From the NCBI GenBank assembly GCA_000727475.1, contig KL647291.1, positions 320,457 through 384,456 on the forward strand: a DNA stretch of 64,000 bases. Reading direction: 5' to 3'. The first letter of the stretch is position 1. The number at the start of each line of letters is the position of its first letter. This document shows, piece by piece, positions 54,924-64,000 of this stretch. Source of the DNA: Sarcocystis neurona (Eukaryota; Apicomplexa; Conoidasida; Eucoccidiorida; Sarcocystidae). The position numbers and the translations under genes are program-made. The notes beneath the pieces are model-generated. The model did not search any database and was not told where the DNA came from. It worked only from the letters and a program-made list of their open reading frames with translations.

Positions 54924-55037
54924 TTGGCGGGCGATTCGGTTGCCTGTAAGAAAGTGACCTCACTGACTCAGAACGCGTTCACGCCGGGTACTACCAACCC
55001 GCTCCTGTGTGAGTCTTCTGCGGATTCAGATGAGCAG
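54924..55037 (+). CDS. Candidate exon, unlinked
   Basis: The donor GATGAGCAG|GTGAGT is consensus. An acceptor at GGCTAG would start the frame LAGDSVACKKVTSLTQNAF and then PGTTNPLLCESSADSDEQ. A following candidate, HASVKLADDTEYLLPAHLV near 55130-55190, does not join in phase. The minus strand opposite that second piece is equally open. Confidence 0.35.
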
Positions 55038-56257
55038 GTGAGTACTTTACAATGTCAGGTGGGAAAAGGTCACCTTTTGGTCCAACTTGAGTTGTGTTGG
55101 GCAATTTGCGTTGTTACGGACCTGCGCCGGCACGCTAGCGTGAAACTGGCGGATGATACAGAATATTTGCTTCCGGCGCACCTGGTGTACTCTACCCTTG
55201 GTGACTTCTTGTAACAAGCTCCTCATGAGATATTCTGTGTTCACTCGAGTCACTTCACACGTCGGGTATCACACCAGTTTCCAAACTAGACGCATCCGTT
55301 TATCTGACGTATTGCTGCGTCGTTTTAGACTTTTTCCTGCGGAAGACAATCAAAAACGTAAAACGTTGTCCATGCCGCAACAAGAGTGTGCGTCCTGAAG
55401 GTTGAGATTACAGCCTCCATTCCTCGTCTTACAGCGTTCAACGATACCCCCTTGAAATGCTTCATTTGTCTGCGAGTCTGCGTAGTCAGCTGAGTAGGTG
55501 TGGTCTTTAGCAGGTCTCTACGTTGGGAAACGCTCACATGCAACTTCACACACGTATGCGTTTTACACCAACGTGGGTGTGACTTTAGCAGGTTTTCACT
55601 CATGCACTTACCATATGCAACTGCGCTTTTCGTTGTATATTGTCCACTTTTTCACCACGTTTTTGCTTAGTATGTACCGCGTACCCGAGCAACATTAGAG
55701 ATAACCTTTTCGCACGTTGTTCGCCTGCGACGTTTACTCTCCTGTAGAAGCCTGCACTCTTGGGTACAGACATCATTGTCCACTGTTTTTCTTTCGCACA
55801 CTGGGGCGTCCTCAGTAGCTGATACAGTATGACTCACTTTTAGTGTACGGGCTTCTTCGGCGCGCTGGTATTGTGCGACCTTTTCTTACGAAGGGGTGAT
55901 GCGCCCACTTCTCTTCTTTGAAAAGTGAAGCAGTTTTTTTTGGGTTGTCCTTGCACGGCGGCTGCACGGAATTGACAAAATTCGTCGTGCTCAGCTAGGC
56001 TGGCGGCGAGCTCTCATTCGCAGCACAATCCCCGAATGCTAATTTTTGCAGCCAGCCCTCGCATGCCGCCTTCTTTCTGGGCCGTTGTGAGTAAAAGTAG
56101 CCCAGCGCATCTGTTTTGTTGGCCAGCTTTGCTTGTATCCGAAGACAGCCGCGGGAGGACTACTCATGTTCCAAGCTATAGACTCTTCAACAAGCTTTCT
56201 CTGACATTGTCTTCTATCAGAAAAACGCTGCTTCGTGTTCGCGATCAAAGGAACAAA

Positions 56258-56597
56258 ATGTTACTCCCTGAGCGGAACAGCTGCTCCGTAGCAGACCCCT
56301 TCAAACGATATAATCGGGTGTGCCTCCACTTCCACAGTCGCTTGCGTTCTTTAGGCCATTGTAGGACGTCCACGAGTTTTGACTGCGCGCTTAGGTGTAA
56401 CCGTGTTATACCCTTGCTCTTCATGTTACTGCTGCAAACCTCTCTCCTGCAAAGCCTTACTTTGCTCACCACGTCTGCCACTAGTGTTGAAGGCACTGAA
56501 ACCAAAGAATCGTCCGTCCAAACCGAAAGGCACTCCACACACGGGAAGAAGGACGAACAAGGAAATTCCTGCAGCAAGTTGTCATCGTTTGTCCCAG
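56258..56597 (+). CDS. Candidate first exon with membrane or signal-anchor segment
   Basis: A plus frame is open from 56036, with Met codons at 56036 and 56258, up to a TCCCAG|GTGGCC donor. It includes a strongly hydrophobic run (VIPLLFMLLLQTSLLQSLTL) followed by a hydrophilic Thr/Ser/Glu-rich part. That is the layout of a type II membrane or secreted protein with a long leader. No next exon could be fixed, though a hydrophobic frame at 56668-56750 follows. Confidence 0.35.
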
Positions 56598-57139
56598 GTG
56601 GCCATCGCCTCAATCAGACGAGGAGGTACGCACACGTGTCTTAATTTGCAGCTGTCTTCCATTTCAACCATGCCACTGTTTCTTTCGGCCGTGAGTAGCT
56701 TCGTCTCTTGCATCTTTTACGCTATGCTCTCCGTCTCTTCAGTACGTTGTTAAAGACTGATTTTTAGCACCTTCGAAACGCAGTACATCCAACCTCAAAA
56801 TGTGCCAAGTCTGCACTGTGCTGTGTTAGAAGTATGCACCAGTTCTCGGACAGTTGACTATACGTGTCATTCCTGCGATCGCTGCAACCTCTGTAGATGT
56901 GTCTACGGAGCCTTGCGCCATGATTCTGCGCGAACACTTCCATGTGGGTGTACACACACACGTGTATATGTACATTCTCGCTTGATGGATATACACGTGT
57001 TGACTTCAATTCTGTTCCGTCATCCGTGCATGGTCGCGTGCAGTCGAGTCAGTGGACTTGCTACGCACGAGGTCTGCGAGTGCAAGTAAACGCAGCGACT
57101 TGCGCCTCTGCCCAGCGCCCGCCCTTCTACATGTTCGTG

Positions 57140-57279
57140 CAGAGCAGAGACAGAAAACATGCTGCTATTGGGGGCTACTGCATCTATTTCTGATGGTTGT
57201 ACTAAAGACCGAAGCACTAACGGAGGGGAGACCCATGACCCAAGCAGCTTCGCTCAACAGGATTTGAGGCACCTTTCAG
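57140..57279 (+). CDS. Candidate exon
   Basis: The donor CCTTTCAG|GTAGGT is close to consensus, and an acceptor TACATGTTCGTGCAG lies at the 5' end. It reads LLLGATASISDGCTKDRST, then NGGETHDPSSFAQQDLRHLS. A second plus frame at 57296-57700 (from about LFAAKDDLSLPRTVNALAHS) may be the next exon. Function unknown. Confidence 0.35.
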
Positions 57280-57799
57280 GTAGGTCTCACTGTTTGTGTT
57301 ATTTGCGGCGAAGGACGACCTCTCGTTGCCAAGAACTGTGAACGCGCTTGCACACAGCAGCCTTTACGAAACGACGAGATGGCGCTTTCAAAAATTAGAG
57401 AAACGTTGTGGGCGTACGAGATCCACATTAGGTGACAATAACGGAAGTCTTACATATATGTACGCATACACGTCAAGAGACACAAAACAAAAACAGGAAC
57501 AGCAGTTGCGTGTGTTGACGAACACCTCACGGTCGTTCGCACGTCCAGCTAGACACGTTCGCATAGAGGATGTAAAGGCTGGTGGGCTTGTGTGCCGTCG
57601 TCAACTCGCAAATAGCCAACTGCGCACTTGCCTTCACGCACTGTCGACAATCACGCAGTCAATGCCAATCGATCTCTGTAAATCGCAAGACATATAACAC
57701 GTGGACCGGATCGTCGCACGACACACCATACACGTCAAAGCATATGCATGTCTGATAGGAGCCGGTTCACACTCTAAACGACTTCTTTCATAAGCGAGT

Positions 57800-58035
57800 T
57801 TATGTGCCCTGGAGAAGCACGCCACACGAACAGCAAGATCTGTACATACCCACAAAGACATTGCTCGTTGCGTGGATCAACGTTTGCGACAACCAACAAG
57901 CACAATGGCGGGGGCGTGATGCAGAGAAGATCAAGATAGGCATCAGTTCGTCTGCCTTGATGTGCCACCACCAATCATTAGAGACAGGCAAGACACCGAT
58001 CGTCCATGAACACTCCACGCCGCTTCAGCAGTCGA
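57800..58035 (+). CDS. Candidate exon, strand uncertain
   Basis: On the plus strand the frame reads EQQDLYIPTKTLLVAWINV, then QAQWRGRDAEKIKIGISSS, up to AACCTG|GTGGTG. The minus strand over the same bases reads DWWWHIKADELMPILIFSA. Both look like protein, and splice sites do not decide between them. Confidence 0.3.
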
Positions 58036-58639
58036 AAACCTGGTGGTGAGATATATAGGTGCTAATTGACTACAGACGTCGAGCAGCGGACCCGCCCAGT
58101 CGTACTCTCTCCATGGCTGCCGCTGCTGCTAGTGATGAACAGTAGTACTGCCGCTCTGCCTTTCTGACAGCTGCTGCTGCTCGCGTGATTTTCTTCCGAT
58201 TGCTCGACGTTGTGTTGCCGTTCCTTCAAGGATTGCTGCAGTTCACGCGTGCGACTTCAGAGAGCGTAGTTTTACTTGTCGCTGTTGCAGCACACTTCCG
58301 CGCTGGCATACGGCAGCGGACGATCAGCTAGTGGCCGGAGAAAGGTGCACTTTTCTGTTTCTGCACTTCTGGAGAGTTACAGACGTTTAGCAAGACTTCC
58401 AGCGGTCGTACGCCTGTTATTCGCAGAGCCAGCTAAGCTGTTACTTTTGCAGAGTCAGCTAAGCTATTACTTTCTCTGATGACACCCTCGGTTCGTTGAG
58501 TCATATGCTTATCTACTTCCTTCACTGATTCCTTACGTATATATGTATTATACTAGCCAAACGAAGTGAGCGCGAACCAGCTGATACACGGGCGTCTGTG
58601 TTTAATTTTCCATAATTAGGACTGCCTCTGTGCGTATTC

Positions 58640-58762
58640 CTCTTTTGGGAGTACGTGCACCTCTTATCGGGAGTACCTGCACCTCTTACCGGGAGTACGT
58701 AAACCTCTTTTCGGGAGTCCATACACCTATTTTCGGGAGTCCGTACACCTATTTTGGGGAGT
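58640..58762. repeat. 22-base minisatellite, about 5.5 copies
   Basis: Units of 21-22 bases of the form ct(c/a)tt(t/a)(t/c)cgggagt(a/c)c(g/c)t(g/a)(c/a)ac follow each other without gaps. The third and fourth positions drift along the array. The period is not a multiple of three. It stands near the switch back from repeat-poor to repeat-rich sequence. Confidence 0.85.
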
Positions 58763-59614
58763 TTTCTTGGTAGACATGTGCGCGTGTGGACGCGCTTTCT
58801 GTTGCCGACCAAGCGTGTGCAGAGAAGACGTCGTAGAGAGCGCGTGTCGCCTTTGCCAACTTCCACGTCAATATAGATATCTCACTCCGTCACTCTCCTT
58901 CAAGTTTTCGTAGTCACCCGGTGCCTGCGACTGACTAGTTCGTCTACGTATGGCCGCGCAACTGGCTTCCTCCTTCTGCTGCGTAGCAGCGGAAGCATAA
59001 ATGTTCTCATATACTTCTTGGTAGAGCGCGTTTCACAGGTCTGTTTTAAAAAGACGCGCGCGTTGCCGTAGCTTGTGCTCGTGCAGGTTTCTCAACAACC
59101 GCGCAAGCTGCTTGAGTTACATGTTTTTGACTTCGCTAACAAACAATTCACGTGAAGACCTTACGTTGTTGCACGTGTACCCACACCTGCACAGAGAGAG
59201 ACAAGAAAAGGTGAATAACTTTTTGTTTCTAAGTTTCCGCTGACGACTGAGACGGCCAGAGAGGGAAATACACACACTGACGCATAAGCGACATCGATAC
59301 GCATACAATGTCTTCTGCTGATGCGATTGCTCCCACGTAGATACGCGCACGTGAAAATATGGAACAGAAAATTTGCATGTATGGTATTGTATACAGACGT
59401 ACGTGTATACATATAATATGTGAATGTTGTTGCACCTGTTCCCAGGTACGTTTTTTCTGCTGCGGGTTCTCCGCGTGAGAAAATCGCTAGTAAGTCTGTA
59501 CCTTCTACTTCCTTATTGTGAGAAAGCGATGAGCTAGGCATGGGGTGGCTGCATAAGATGTGTGTGCTTGTTACTTCCGTCAATATGTGGCGTCTCCACT
59601 TGAAGCGGAAGAAG

Positions 59615-60229
59615 AAGAAGATACCGGACCGGCATCCCGCCGGGGATCCAGCACGCGACAGCAACGTCTCGAGACCGACGAGCTCGGCAGCCCGAAGAAA
59701 GAAGAACCTACTGAAGGACGTGTTGGAGAAGAGGATGTCAAAGACGGTGACGCAAGCATGAAAGGCCACCGCGGTGAACGTCACGTAGAGGGAAAAAACA
59801 ATCAGCCCTTCTTCAGTTCCGTCCCGAGGACAGCAGAAGAAGGAGAAGTCCAGAAGACAAATGAGAAAAAAAAGGGAGAAAGCGACCTAGGGCGAAGAGA
59901 GAAAGAAGAAAGGAGAAGAAGAGTAGACGGAGGAGGAGGAGGAAAGGAAGGAAAAGAGAAGGAGGAAGAAGAGTACGGAAAGGGGAGGAAAAAGGAAAAA
60001 GAAAAAGAACAAGCACCAGAAGACGGAAGAGAAGGTAGTCTAGAGGAAAATAACCCGTTCATCGTCCTAGACAAAGTGTTTACATGCCGTCATCCGCGAG
60101 GTACCTGCGCAGAGGCAACTCCCCAGTATTGGCTCTTGAAGAGGTACGGATCTTCTCCTGAACGGCGGTGGAGTTTTTTTTCCTCTCCTGACGACGTCTA
60201 CTTCCGTAGACGCACGTGGAAGAAAGGTG
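59615..60229 (+). CDS. Lys/Glu-rich exon with an ordinary C-terminal part
   Basis: The frame is open for over 200 codons and ends at GAAAG|GTGAAC. Most of it is highly charged low complexity (EEEEYGKGRKKEKEKEQ-type), coded by purine-rich triplets. The last 55 residues are normal: NPFIVLDKVFTCRHPRG, then AEATPQYWLLKRYGSSPE and DDVYFRRRTWKK. The minus strand also has a CAG|GTACCT donor and an open frame here, so strand is likely but not certain. I do not recognise the domain. Confidence 0.5.
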
Positions 60230-60544
60230 AACTTGAGACAGGCATATAGGAGGAGGATATGCATGTACACAGATATACGGAGTTCTTGTTCAAAAGAAGA
60301 CGACATTACTGCCTCAACGGAACAATCATGTCTATGAAGCGAAAAAGTACTCCTTCTCCATATATGTATACGTATACGGGTACATATATGTGCGTACATC
60401 TATAGACGTATACACGCGGGTCTCTTTAAAGCTGCAGAGGATCCCGTTCTATATTGGCCGCTACAAATCTTAAACTTTCGTATGCGTGCATAGGCGCGGG
60501 TGCCTCTCTGCGACGGAGTGTGAGCGTGTGTGCGTGAAGCGTAC

Positions 60545-60744
60545 TTGTTCAAATTTGCTTTATAAAGCAGTTCTACAACTGCTCGCATGCTCGCCTCAAG
60601 ACAGTCTCTCCGTCTGACTTCCTCAGTGTTTTCTACCTGCTGCCGTGCGAAGGCTGGACGTGCGAAGGCGGACTTCTGCTTCTCGTAAGACGTCCAGTCG
60701 GAGTAGCACGAGCCCTCCTTCTTGTGCGTTATGAAGCGTCCCAT
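60545..60744 (-). CDS. Helical exon, unknown protein
   Basis: An ATG at 60744 (MGRFITHKKEGSCYSDW) or an acceptor CACAAGAAG at 60718 begins the frame, and the donor is AACAA|GTACGC. It reads SYEKQKSAFARPAFARQQV, then EVRRRDCLEASMRAVVELLY, a clear helical segment with no repeats. It may belong with the exon at 61908-61774; the intervening 61000-61600 has weaker candidates (SLGRWRTLGNGVCLRQV). Confidence 0.5.
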
Positions 60745-61773
60745 TCACTCATATATACCTGTGTACATATATATATATGTATATGTATATCTGCATATAC
60801 ATAGGTACACATATATATATGTATGTATATCTGAATATACATACACACATGTATATATATATATATGTATGTATCTGAAAATACATATATACCCTTATTT
60901 ACGCACATATACAAATATGTATGCGCGTCTCGGTACGGGCTCACACACTATATTGTGTGAATAATTTTTGACTGCTTGGTACTTGTCTCAGGCAGACGCC
61001 GTTTCCCAACGTCCTCCACCTGCCCAGAGAAATGTCTCTGTATCCACACGCTTGCGAGAATACCCGTATGGATGTATACGCAGCACACATACAAATATAC
61101 ACAGGGGTATTGGGAAGAAGACGCTGCATACGCACATGTATACAGATAAATATATTGGACGGTGGTAGACGGTTTTGCTATATATGCGCACTTCGGGGAC
61201 CGTATCGGGGACCGTATGTGCAATATATAAATATATATATGTATGCATGGCGCTACAACAGCCCGCTGTGCTGCGCATCCACATGTGCTCACATATATAC
61301 GGATAGAGGGAGAAAGAGAGAGGAAGAGAGACAGAGAGAGAGACGAGTGGATAAGAAAGTAGATGTGCGGAGCTCCCAGACTCTCCATATGTGGTGTGTA
61401 CAAGTATACGTAAGTGTGCGTCTTCGTAACGTGAGTGGACCCGCCTTCTTCGCAAAAAGCGTCTTGTTTACTACACTTGAGGATGGTGCCCGTGTCAACA
61501 GCCGGAGTACCAGAAGAAAACGGAGAGTAGCACTGAAGCAAGAGATACGAAGCATCCCTGCACGTACATAGATACTGTAAGTTCATTTGTGTGCACATAC
61601 AAATATATATATATATATGTACATGCGTACGTTGTAGAATGAGGGCGTCTTACACATCCACGTATGTACATATGTATGTATGTGTATGTTGTTAACAATA
61701 TAAATATAAGTACGTAGGGAGAGGAACAGAAGCTATATACATACAGGTGCTAAGTGTGCGTATATAGGTTTAC

Positions 61774-61908
61774 ATATCGGTAGGTTGCTTCGTCGTTCTG
61801 CGATCAGCCCAGCGAGTTTCTCACTGTCTGTCGCACCAGAAAGTTGGTGCAGCAGTTTCTCGCAAGAAGAAAATTCTTTCAGCTGCTGGTCTGTAGCAGT
61901 CCTCAGGT
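61774..61908 (-). CDS. Helical exon, unknown protein
   Basis: After GACTGTGTGTAG the frame reads LRTATDQQLKEFSSCEKLLH, then QLSGATDSEKLAGLIAERRS, before a GATAT|GTAAAC donor. This amphipathic helical stretch again resembles helical-repeat proteins. The plus strand reads SEFLTVCRTRKLVQQFLAR before CCTCAG|GTCTAC, which is a serious competitor. Confidence 0.4.
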
Positions 61909-61939
61909 CTACACACAGTCAAACACACCTATACACACG

Positions 61940-62443
61940 TATATATGTAAGTGTGTATACGCGTGTGCATGTACAGAGATACGTCCCTCTGTTTAGAAAA
62001 GTTGTGGTGTATATTTTGTGTCTGTGTGACTACCCATGCGACAAAATATCCACCGCCTTCACCTGCAGCAGAACAACCATCTACAGCTCTTCCTGGAGGC
62101 GAGTACACACGTTCTCTATATTCCACAGGCTGCTTCACCGCCAAGGAATAGCCAACAGCAAAACGTCAGTTATATGTGTGTGGGGGTGTCTCTCACTCTT
62201 CGGGCTCGATCCACGAGACGGGCCGCAACGCCTTCCCTCTCCGAACTTCTTTCTTCTTCTGTTGCTCGAGATCTTCCTACCTCCCTCTGTAGGAAAAAAC
62301 ATGTGTGCACTTTCGCACATGTATGCATGTATACTGCCTTCCGGTTCCATCATGTACATATGTATCATATGTATACATACGTATATATACAGGTGCAATG
62401 CATATATATATATATATATATGTACCTGCAACAGCGTGTAGCA

Positions 62444-62478
<35 letters not shown>

Positions 62479-62560
62479 GTCTATGCATACGCACATGGAT
62501 ATATATATATATGTATGTGCATAAGTGTATATATCTATTTTTGTATGGGCCACATGTGTG
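61940..62560. other. Mixed microsatellite and weak candidate exons
   Basis: Between 62030 and 62330 composition is normal and both strands have short open frames (minus: KQPVEYRERVYSPPGRAVDG and KISSNRRRKKFGEGRR). From 62330 to 62560 the sequence is almost only TATATA. No splice-bounded pair could be made. Confidence 0.35.
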
Positions 62561-62819
62561 TATTTGCATATTTGCCGTCTATGGAGTCATCTATGTCTCA
62601 CCAGTTGATCGACAAGCATATACGTGTCTATACCTGTCGTTCTACGCGTCTCTCCGCGGGTGTACAGACACTTGCTGTCTGGGAGGAAGTGTACTTCACA
62701 AAAGCTTGCAGAAACCACCAGTTTTCGAAGAAGAAACTTCTTCTTTATATGAAGCGGCTTCTACTGTAGATACCCCTACACCTGTAGAGTCTTCTCCATC
62801 CCTGTATACGTGCCTATGA

Positions 62820-64000
62820 AGGAACGCAGTTGCTGAGAAGAACCTGTCTGCTGTAATCGCAGAATGTAGGAGCTTTTGCTTGTTTATGATGTGCTGCTGC
62901 CGTAGTCCTCTCCTAAACAAATGCCGAAGTCTAGCTTTCCTCGGGACGTACCGGTGGCTGCTTTCCCTAGACCTTTCCTGTGCGAGGCAGCACCTGCTGC
63001 ACGTGCACCTTGATTCGAACACCAGCAGCAGCAGCAACAGCGGCAGTAACAGCAGTAGCAGCAGCAGCAACAGCAGCAACAGCAGTGGCAGCAGCAGCAA
63101 CAGCAGCAACAGCAGTGGCAGCAGCACGAGTATGTCGGGCGGCAGAGACGAGAGAAGCAGGGGGTACAGTAAAGATTATTTGGAGAATGCAGTCTTTCCT
63201 TCAGAGTCTGAAGAGTTTCTTCTTCCTCTTCCGCCCCTGTCAGAGTTGCTAGATAGTTGCCGCGCAGAGGAAGCGAGTCCCAGCAGGAGCAGGACGACGA
63301 CTGCAACCGGCAGCAGTCGCAACAGTAGCAACAGCAGCGGCGTCCCTGCGGAAGCTGCTGCAAAATCCCCTGTCTACGAGGCCGGCGGCCATGACGGATC
63401 AGCTGAATTTGCTGCTGCCGCTGCTACGGTGACGACTGCTCCTCGAAGGCGAGCAGCAGGTGGCGACGAATTTTTGACCTTCAGGAACGTTGCTGTACCT
63501 GCTGCTTCTACTACCGCGTCTCCAGCTACTTCTGCCGCCGCTGCTTCTGCTGCCACTTTTGCTGTTGAACCTTCTGTTGCTGCTGGGCATGTCCCGACTG
63601 CTGCGTCTGCTCCCATATTTGCTGTTGATCAGCCTGCTGCCGGTACTGCTGACCCGGCTGGGGCGCCTGCTGCTGCGGGCGGAAGCGAAGACCCTTCCAC
63701 TCAGCGGAAACAATATTTGCTCTTCGCGCCGAACAGATGCAACCACGGAGGTCTGGTGGATGTCCGTTGCACTATCAGTTGTGGAAAGAGGCAGCTTGCA
63801 ACCCCAACAGCAGCAGCAGAGAGAAAAGCAGAAGCAGGAAAGAGAAGAGCAGCAGCAGCAGCAGCTAAACAACCGATTGCAGCAGCACAGACTGCAGCTG
63901 CAGGAGAGACGAGAGGAGGCAAGGCCACAGGGTTCGAAGCGGTTGAAGAAGCAGCAGGGGGGGCGAGGGGAGGGTCGTTCGTGATGTTGCAGCAGCAGCA
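62820..64000 (+). CDS. Ser/Ala/Asn-rich open frame running off the window (partial)
   Basis: One plus-strand frame is open without a stop from the codon after TGA at 62817 to the last base, more than 390 codons; the first Met is at 62886. It begins NAVAEKNLSAVIAECRSF, with a hydrophobic stretch (SLAFLGTYRWLLSLDLSC), then a Ser/Asn run coded by AGC/AAC. An acidic ordinary part follows (KDYLENAVFPSESEEFLL, then PLSELLDSCRAEEAS), then Ala-rich regions with short normal pieces (QYLLFAPNRCNHGGLVDV). The minus strand has an open frame with GNYLATLTGAEEEEETLQT, but only across part of the length. Product unknown; the 3' end is missing. Confidence 0.55.

Noticed and set aside
1..64000. tRNA, rRNA, transposon and endogenous viral sequences
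   Set aside because: No cloverleaf with the expected GGTTCGA arm, no rRNA-like block, no terminal repeats bounding an open frame, and no transposase or polymerase motif were seen by eye; a tRNAscan-SE, Rfam or Repbase run could still find short ones.

Overview
The window looks like nuclear DNA of a coccidian apicomplexan, most likely an Eimeria-type parasite. Three things point there: long CAG/GCA/AGC trinucleotide tracts read as homopolymeric Gln, Ala and Ser runs inside genes; many short exons with GT-AG splice sites; and a gene for an outer-dynein-arm docking protein, which fits an organism with flagellated microgametes. Nothing looks bacterial, and I see no operons, CRISPR array, insertion sequence or convincing tRNA/rRNA. 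The species call is inference; splice sites, reading frames and repeats were read directly.

The sequence alternates between two textures. From 1 to about 33 kb and from about 59 kb to the end it is repeat-rich: CAG tracts inside exons, and between them long TATATA/TGTATA microsatellite stretches holding local repeat families. From about 33 to 58.5 kb it is repeat-poor, with ordinary introns and few trinucleotide tracts. This resembles the repeat-rich / repeat-poor segmentation described for Eimeria chromosomes.

Layout. (a) 28.9 to 0.77 kb, minus strand: a series of exons read as one very large gene, or two or three adjacent ones, encoding a Gln/Ala/Ser-rich alpha-helical-repeat protein, tentatively of the RAP/octotricopeptide-like organellar RNA-binding kind. 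(b) About 30 to 33.2 kb, plus strand: a Cys-rich gene with an NF-X1-like zinc-finger segment; four successive exons join in phase and a fifth probably follows. (c) 40.35 to about 36.9 kb, minus strand: a secreted Gln-rich, Glu/Ala-repeat protein, with five exons joined in phase. (d) 49.14 to about 41.3 kb, minus strand: the best-resolved gene, an ODAD3/CCDC151 (ODA10)-like docking-complex protein; thirteen exons join in phase and a fourteenth, acidic exon probably ends it. (e) 49.15 to 50.05 kb, plus strand: a divergent locus with a WD40-like exon that needs a one-base frameshift. (f) 51.7 to 53.54 kb, plus strand: a three-exon protein of unknown function with a Gly/Pro/Tyr-rich C-terminus. 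(g) 53.5 to 58.5 kb: scattered candidate exons I could not link. (h) 59.6 to 60.2 kb, plus: a Lys/Glu-rich exon. (i) 61.9 to 60.5 kb, minus: two or more exons of a helical protein. (j) 62.82 kb to the end, plus: a Ser/Ala-rich reading frame that runs off the window.

Two of the resolved loci (d and perhaps e) would act in the microgamete flagellum. The others do not form an obvious pathway. All gene models come from reading frames and splice-site phase alone; transcripts would settle them.
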